Shown here in pieces: positions 59,494 through 64,000 of a stretch of DNA of 64,000 nt (positions are counted from its first letter, which is position 1; each line of letters starts with the position of its first letter). This stretch comes from an uncultured Erysipelotrichaceae bacterium (GTDB lineage Bacteria; Bacillota_I; Bacilli_A; Erysipelotrichales; Coprobacillaceae). Position numbers and translations under genes: made by a program. Location of the stretch: positions 25,958 through 89,957 of the forward strand of contig CAJUOS010000004.1 of assembly GCA_910588075.1 (NCBI GenBank). The letters are read 5' to 3'. The notes beneath the pieces were generated by a model that was not told where the DNA came from, made no database searches, and worked only from the letters and a program-made list of their open reading frames with translations.

Positions 59494-60720
59494 TTAAAAT
59501 ATAGATAATTTTTCTTTCCCTTGATGTTCTTTGATATATTGACTCCATTTAATATACCCATATGTTGTATTGGTAAAATATCCAATTTTTAAAATTAATA
59601 ATACATATTGTCCTGAAATAATATTAATAATTGCTTCAAGGAATGAGCAGATATACCACGCAATCCATTGTTCTCTTAATCTAAAGAAAATAAACAATCC
59701 ATTAGCAATACCTACAGCAGATGCACATGCATCAATATAGATAATTGCTGTTTCTAATGTTTTATTGTTGTAAAAATCTGTTGCAATATCAAGACCACTA
59801 ATGAAATATCCAATAACAATTGTCCAAACAATGATACCAATAATAACCAATGCTTCTTGATATCCTTTTAATTTTCTTACTGCTGTTAATTCATTTTCGT
59901 CTACATCTTTATGTTTAGACCAGTTGATATAACTCATAATATCAATAGGTAACCAGAAAAATAAAGTAACTGCCATTGTTGCAAATCTATACATTAAGAC
60001 AATACATGTGATAATTTCAACGATTTCAACGAATACAGATACAAGGAAATTATATCTAGATTGTTTTGAAATTAATAACTCACAAAGAATATTTAAGAAT
60101 GTGTCTAATAAATACAATAACATGATGATAATTCCATTAACACCATTTGCATTTTCTTCTGGAAAAGCGACTGAAAAAATAGTTGCTAAAACCATGATAA
60201 TCATGAACCATGATTTTTCATAGGTTGTAAATCGTTTAGAAAATAACATCATAATAGCTAATGATAAGGCTAGAATGAATGTTGAAGTTCCTAGATTAAA
60301 TATAGCTATTGATTTTTCTGCCATAACTTGTTGATATGTATATTGAATTTGATTATTGCTTACATCGTTATGGTCAAAATATAATCGTGTTCCATTTTCA
60401 GTTTTATATTCATAAGCAATTATTGATGTTTCCTCTAATTTTTCATATTCTTCATATGGATAAGAAACAACTATTTTTTTATCACCATTTCGATAAATGA
60501 CATCACATACTGTACTGTCTGAATCATAATCCTCTTCTTCTACATCTCTTACCATATTGACAGTTCCAATATATTCGATTTCTCCAACATCTGAATGTAT
60601 TTTAGAAAAACCAATACAAACAGAAACAATTGAACATATACATAATAAAGCTAGAATAAATATTTCTATTTTTCTTAACTTTTTATTTGGTTCAATATTC
60701 GATTTAAAAAATTGAATCAT
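59494..60720 (-). CDS. pnuC: PnuC-like nicotinamide riboside transporter with N-terminal extracytoplasmic domain
   Basis: A 408-residue membrane protein. The C-terminal 250 residues form a PnuC core (YIDACASAVGIANGLFIFFRLREQW, then SFLEAIINIISGQYVLLILKIGYFTNTTYGYIKW). In front lie a first helix (about 15-40), a soluble segment of about 80 residues that would face outside (IGTVNMVRDVEEEDYDSDST to KTENGTRLYFDHNDV), and another helix pair. PnuC proteins are usually about 220-260 residues, so this is an extended form resembling DUF3592-type domains. Substrate inferred. Confidence 0.8.
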   Translation of the reverse strand: MIQFFKSNIEPNKKLRKIEIFILALLCICSIVSVCIGFSKIHSDVGEIEYIGTVNMVRDVEEEDYDSDSTVCDVIYRNGDKKIVVSYPYEEYEKLEETSIIAYEYKTENGTRLYFDHNDVSNNQIQYTYQQVMAEKSIAIFNLGTSTFILALSLAIMMLFSKRFTTYEKSWFMIIMVLATIFSVAFPEENANGVNGIIIMLLYLLDTFLNILCELLISKQSRYNFLVSVFVEIVEIITCIVLMYRFATMAVTLFFWLPIDIMSYINWSKHKDVDENELTAVRKLKGYQEALVIIGIIVWTIVIGYFISGLDIATDFYNNKTLETAIIYIDACASAVGIANGLFIFFRLREQWIAWYICSFLEAIINIISGQYVLLILKIGYFTNTTYGYIKWSQYIKEHQGKEKLSIF

Positions 60721-60818
60721 TTCATTAATCCCCCTCTTACTACATAAATTTCAACAAAGTTTTTAAATCTTTTTTTATTTGAAACACTACATTGATCCTT
60801 ATAAATAATGATTATTGA

Positions 60819-61480
60819 TTAGAAATCAAAATTATCAACATTATTATATTCTTTGAAATTTTCAATCCAATCACTCATACAATTTTTGATTGTATAATAT
60901 AGTTGGTCATAATCTTCTTTTTCAATATAGCCGTGTTCTAACATACATTTATAAAATTTCTTAATGCTTGCTCCATTTTCTTTGACAGTTGTTGCATTAG
61001 ACCACATTGCTCTTCTTACAAACCACTCTCCTAAAAAACTATCAATTTCATAACAACCTTTTTTTATTTCATTACAATCATAATAGTTTAAAAAATCATT
61101 AATATACAAAGACACATTGTTAAGATGTCTTCATATTGTTTTGTCCTTTAATCCTTGTTTGACTCAATCATTATAAAAACATCTAAATATCTTTCATTTT
61201 CTTTTTCAATTTGACTTACTACTTTTTCATATTCATCATAATCTTCAAATTTTTCATCTCATTACATATTTTTCTCTGTCAATTTATTTGTTTGCTATTT
61301 AATAATTGTAGTATCTCACTTATCAGTAATTAAGTATTTATTCTTATCTACTGCATAATGTGGATTATAACATATTTTATTTGGGTTTTATATAAAAAAT
61401 TAATGATTAGTAACAAAATAACTACCATAATATTCTTCATCATATAGTCTTACTATTTCTTCATATGTTAATTTTGACAT
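60819..61480 (-). pseudogene. broken gene of unknown function (C-terminal piece 60819-61115 still open)
   Basis: From ATG 61480 the minus strand reads MSKLTYEEIVRLYDEEYYGS and then hits stops. Further on, FEDYDEYEKVVSQIEKENE, RYLDVFIMIESNK, a frameshift, GLKDKTI, a TGA, then RHLNNVSLYINDFLNYYD and an open stretch to 60819 (GCYEIDSFLGEWFVRRAMW, ASIKKFYKCMLEHGYIEKEDY). The pieces line up as one protein of about 200 residues with several lesions. I do not know the family; the tail recalls the core-binding part of tyrosine recombinases but this is weak. Confidence 0.6.
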
Positions 61481-61543
61481 AATAAAACCCCTCCTGTTGC
61501 TAGTTCAACTTTTGGGGTTTAGTTCACACTTTGTAACCTTCAT

Positions 61544-62407
61544 TTATTTTATTATCTTTTTTAAAACACCATCTTCTAAATCTTTTATATTAAACAAAGT
61601 ATCTAACACATCAAATGTTTCTTTTAAATTGTGTTTTGCACTCTTCCATCCTTGTCCATCAGTAACCCAAACAAAAGTAACTCCATCTATTTTTTTTATT
61701 TCTTGCGTTATGTTTTTATAACTTCTTGCAGTTTCATTGAGCTTGCTACCACCACTTTTATAAAAATTAGTTTCAAAAACATAAATTTGATGTTCTGTTT
61801 TTACAACAAAATCAAATCTCTTTGCAACATCTCCTGCATTTGTAAGCAGAGATAAATCAATATGCCATTTCTTTTCAATATCTCTTGTATACATTTCTTT
61901 ATAATACTGAACATTTAATTCTTGTATATAACTTTCTAATAAATCTTCCATTAAATGTCCACCTCGGTTTTTCCTACCATTTGAATCTAATCCAACTTCT
62001 ACTCCTGTAACATAATCTACAAGATTATTAATAACATGATTTTGTATTAAATTTTTTAAACCAGTTTCTTTCATAAATTCTAAATATACATCTATACTTG
62101 ATTGCGTTAATTCTTTATTTTTTAAAGAAAAGTTATATTTTATACTTTTATATTTTGTTTGAACTTCTATTTCATATTGTCTAACTGCTAATAGTATAGG
62201 AATACATTTTAATGTGTTTGGATAATTTGTACATATTTCACGAAATTCATTATTAAAGTTATTTGCCCCAATTAAAGAATTTAATATATTTAATTCTATC
62301 TTCATCTTATTTATATTTTCATATACTTTTTCAAAATCAACATAATATTTATAGTCAGATATTGAACTTCTCAATGTCAATAACCAGTCATTAAATTTTC
62401 TCTCCAT
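61544..62407 (-). CDS. DpnII-type restriction endonuclease (GATC)
   Basis: A 287-residue type II restriction enzyme of the DpnII/MboI family, expected to cut unmethylated GATC. The family core is visible: EVGLDSNGRKNRGGHLMEDL, then GDVAKRFDFVVKTEHQIYVFETNFYKSGGSKLNE, with the likely catalytic Asp and Glu, and FVWVTDGQGWKSAKHNL. Length equals R.DpnII. The ATG at 62407 lies inside the end of the methylase gene (a TTG two codons before is less likely), so its translation is coupled after the methylase, which protects the host. Confidence 0.92.
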   Translation of the reverse strand: MERKFNDWLLTLRSSISDYKYYVDFEKVYENINKMKIELNILNSLIGANNFNNEFREICTNYPNTLKCIPILLAVRQYEIEVQTKYKSIKYNFSLKNKELTQSSIDVYLEFMKETGLKNLIQNHVINNLVDYVTGVEVGLDSNGRKNRGGHLMEDLLESYIQELNVQYYKEMYTRDIEKKWHIDLSLLTNAGDVAKRFDFVVKTEHQIYVFETNFYKSGGSKLNETARSYKNITQEIKKIDGVTFVWVTDGQGWKSAKHNLKETFDVLDTLFNIKDLEDGVLKKIIK

Positions 62408-63965
62408 AAACAACTTCCTCTATTCTTTTCATACCTATTTCATAAAATTCTTTTTCTTTTTCTATTCCTATAAATTTTCGCTTTAACTTTTTACAAACAA
62501 CTCCTGTAGTAAAACTTCCCGCCATGAAATCACAAACCAAATCTCCTTCATTAGTGCTTGCAAGAATGATTTTTTCTAATAAATATTCTGGTTTTTGAGT
62601 TGGATGTTTTCCAAATTTTTTTTCCTTTTGAGGAGTTAAAGAACCTGCAAAGATATCCTTCATTTGTTTTCCATCATTCAACTCTTTCATCAAAGAATAA
62701 TTAAATGTATATTTCGCCTTTTTTATATTTTTTTTAGCCCATAATAATGTCTCTGTTGAATGTGTAAAACAACGACATGCTAAATTAGGTGGTGGATTGG
62801 TTTTCATCCAAGTCACATTATTAATAATTTTAAAACCTAATTCCTCTAATAAGTATCCAATAATATAAATATTATGATAAGTACCTGAAATCCATATACT
62901 TCCTGTATCTTTTAGAATACGTTTTGCTTCTATTAACCATTTTCTATTAAAACTAACTTTATCTTGAAAAGTATAATTTTTATCCCATTCTCCTTTATCA
63001 ACAGATACTTGTTTTCCTCCTGAACAAGTTATTCCACCATTTGATAAGAAATATGGTGGATCTACGAATATCATATCTACACTTTTTTCTTTCCATGTTG
63101 GAAGAATTTCAAAAGCATCTCCATAAATAAGCTCAATCTCTTTATCATTTGTATAATTTCTTATAATAACTTCTTCACCTTTCCTATTTGATGAATCAGA
63201 ATTTATAAATCTTTTAACTGGTACTACTTCTATATAATAATCTTTATATAATTCTCTTATAAACTCAGTGTTGTGGTTTGTTAGCATACAGAAAACACCT
63301 TTATTAGTTAATTCTTTAAACAAACTGGCTAATCTTATATGTTCTTCCTTGGAAAATCCTTCTTTTGTATATGCTTCAAAAGATGTATCATTTAATGGAG
63401 CATATGGACTATCAAAAAATACAAAATCTCCTTTTTGACAATCTTTACATATTTCTTCAAAATCTTTATTTTGAATATTCACTTTTTTTAAATATTTTGA
63501 AATTTCTTCTAAATTATCTTTTGAGTAAGATAAACCAGATTTTTTTTGATTAAATGGAACATTAAACAGACCTTTTGAATTGACTCTATATAACCCATTA
63601 AAACAATGCTTATTTAAATAAATAAACATTGCGGCTAATTCAAAATCCTTTGTATTATTTTTTATTTTTTCATTGTATAAATCTCTTGTTTGATAATAAA
63701 AATCTTTTGGATTTTTTTCATGACTTAAATCTAATTTAGCTAACTCCTCAATTAACTTGTTTTTATCATTCTTTAAACAATTATATGTATGAATTAATTC
63801 TTTGTTAATATCACTAATTATTGCATCATCAAATCCAAAATTTAATAAAACTGCTCCTCCACCAACAAATGGTTCGAAATAACGATTAAATTTTTGAGGT
63901 AATAATTCTTCTATTTTTGACAATAGCTGTGTTTTACCACCAGCCCACTTTACAAATGGTTTCAT
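62391..63965 (-). CDS. fused GATC adenine methyltransferase (DpnM-like plus DpnA-like)
   Basis: A 524-residue protein joining two methylases. Residues 1-268 are Dam/DpnM-like (alpha class): FVKWAGGKTQLLSKIEELLP (SAM site), YFEPFVGGGAVLLNF, and motif IV FFDSPYAPL at Asp185, where DPPY is usual. Residues 274-524 are DpnA-like (beta class): DMIFVDPPYF with Asp302 first, FGKHPTQKPEYLLEKII, and the SAM motif DFMAGSFTTGVVCKKL last. In Streptococcus DpnII, dpnM and dpnA are separate genes; DpnA also methylates single-stranded DNA. Here one chain carries both. Ribosome-binding site AAAAGGAGAG. The end overlaps the nuclease gene by 17 bases. Confidence 0.92.
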   Translation of the reverse strand: MKPFVKWAGGKTQLLSKIEELLPQKFNRYFEPFVGGGAVLLNFGFDDAIISDINKELIHTYNCLKNDKNKLIEELAKLDLSHEKNPKDFYYQTRDLYNEKIKNNTKDFELAAMFIYLNKHCFNGLYRVNSKGLFNVPFNQKKSGLSYSKDNLEEISKYLKKVNIQNKDFEEICKDCQKGDFVFFDSPYAPLNDTSFEAYTKEGFSKEEHIRLASLFKELTNKGVFCMLTNHNTEFIRELYKDYYIEVVPVKRFINSDSSNRKGEEVIIRNYTNDKEIELIYGDAFEILPTWKEKSVDMIFVDPPYFLSNGGITCSGGKQVSVDKGEWDKNYTFQDKVSFNRKWLIEAKRILKDTGSIWISGTYHNIYIIGYLLEELGFKIINNVTWMKTNPPPNLACRCFTHSTETLLWAKKNIKKAKYTFNYSLMKELNDGKQMKDIFAGSLTPQKEKKFGKHPTQKPEYLLEKIILASTNEGDLVCDFMAGSFTTGVVCKKLKRKFIGIEKEKEFYEIGMKRIEEVVYGEKI

Positions 63966-64000
63966 ATACTCTCCTTTTCTCTTAGTAATAAACTAAAAGA

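Overview
The window is very AT-rich, has Firmicutes-style ribosome-binding sites (GGAGG-type) and carries many PTS genes, 6-phospho-beta-glucosidases and PRD or RpiR regulators. There is also a type II-A CRISPR-Cas9 locus of the kind known from Erysipelotrichia. I infer an anaerobic gut Firmicute, probably Erysipelotrichales (Coprobacillus/Faecalibacillus/Catenibacterium-like). This rests on gene content and recalled family resemblance, not on a search. TGA is used as a normal stop. I saw no rRNA or tRNA gene.

Region 1 (1-10.3 kb) holds an oxidoreductase operon (two aldo/keto reductases and a flavodoxin-like reductase), then a decayed HAD phosphatase. Next come a 6-phospho-beta-glucosidase with a divergent RpiR regulator, an adenine deaminase/purine permease operon, and an odd EIIB-ROK fusion protein. 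Region 2 (10.3-21.2 kb) starts with an orphan BrxF-like P-loop protein and a truncated IS1182-type transposase. A cellobiose-type PTS operon (EIIA-EIIB-EIIC-6-phospho-beta-glucosidase) follows, divergent from a LicR-type activator. Then come a decayed IS200 transposase and a GlcNAc/glucose-type PTS cluster whose EIICB gene carries an in-frame TGA at codon 52. Region 3 (21.3-32.7 kb) is mostly chromosomal housekeeping: MnmM, a radical SAM/B12 protein, a VanY-type peptidase, MATE and DMT transporters, a cytoplasmic alpha-amylase, and a CopA-CsoR copper operon with a clear promoter and operator.

Region 4 (32.7-47.3 kb) has an IS3 relic, a secreted/membrane protein pair, aspartate kinase, and a series of small DUF proteins with a superoxide reductase. 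It also has a DnaQ-like exonuclease, a large TetM-like GTPase fused to a Rae1/YacP-type NYN nuclease, a GGDEF protein, a trigger factor lacking its ribosome-binding domain, and a short Rho. Region 5 (47.3-56.6 kb) is the CRISPR locus: a WYL regulator, an 18-repeat array, csn2-cas2-cas1-cas9 on the minus strand, and a divergent tracrRNA. Region 6 (56.7-64 kb) holds a YnbB-type PLP enzyme, an EF-P/SDR operon, a PnuC-like transporter with an extra N-terminal domain, a broken gene, and a GATC-specific DpnII-type restriction-modification pair. In that pair the two methyltransferases (DpnM-like and DpnA-like) are fused into one protein.

The points most worth a second look are the GTPase-NYN nuclease fusion, the orphan BrxF-like gene, the EIIB-ROK fusion, the fused DpnM-DpnA methylase, and the layout of the tracrRNA and WYL gene around the CRISPR locus. 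None of these is proven new by sequence reading alone.
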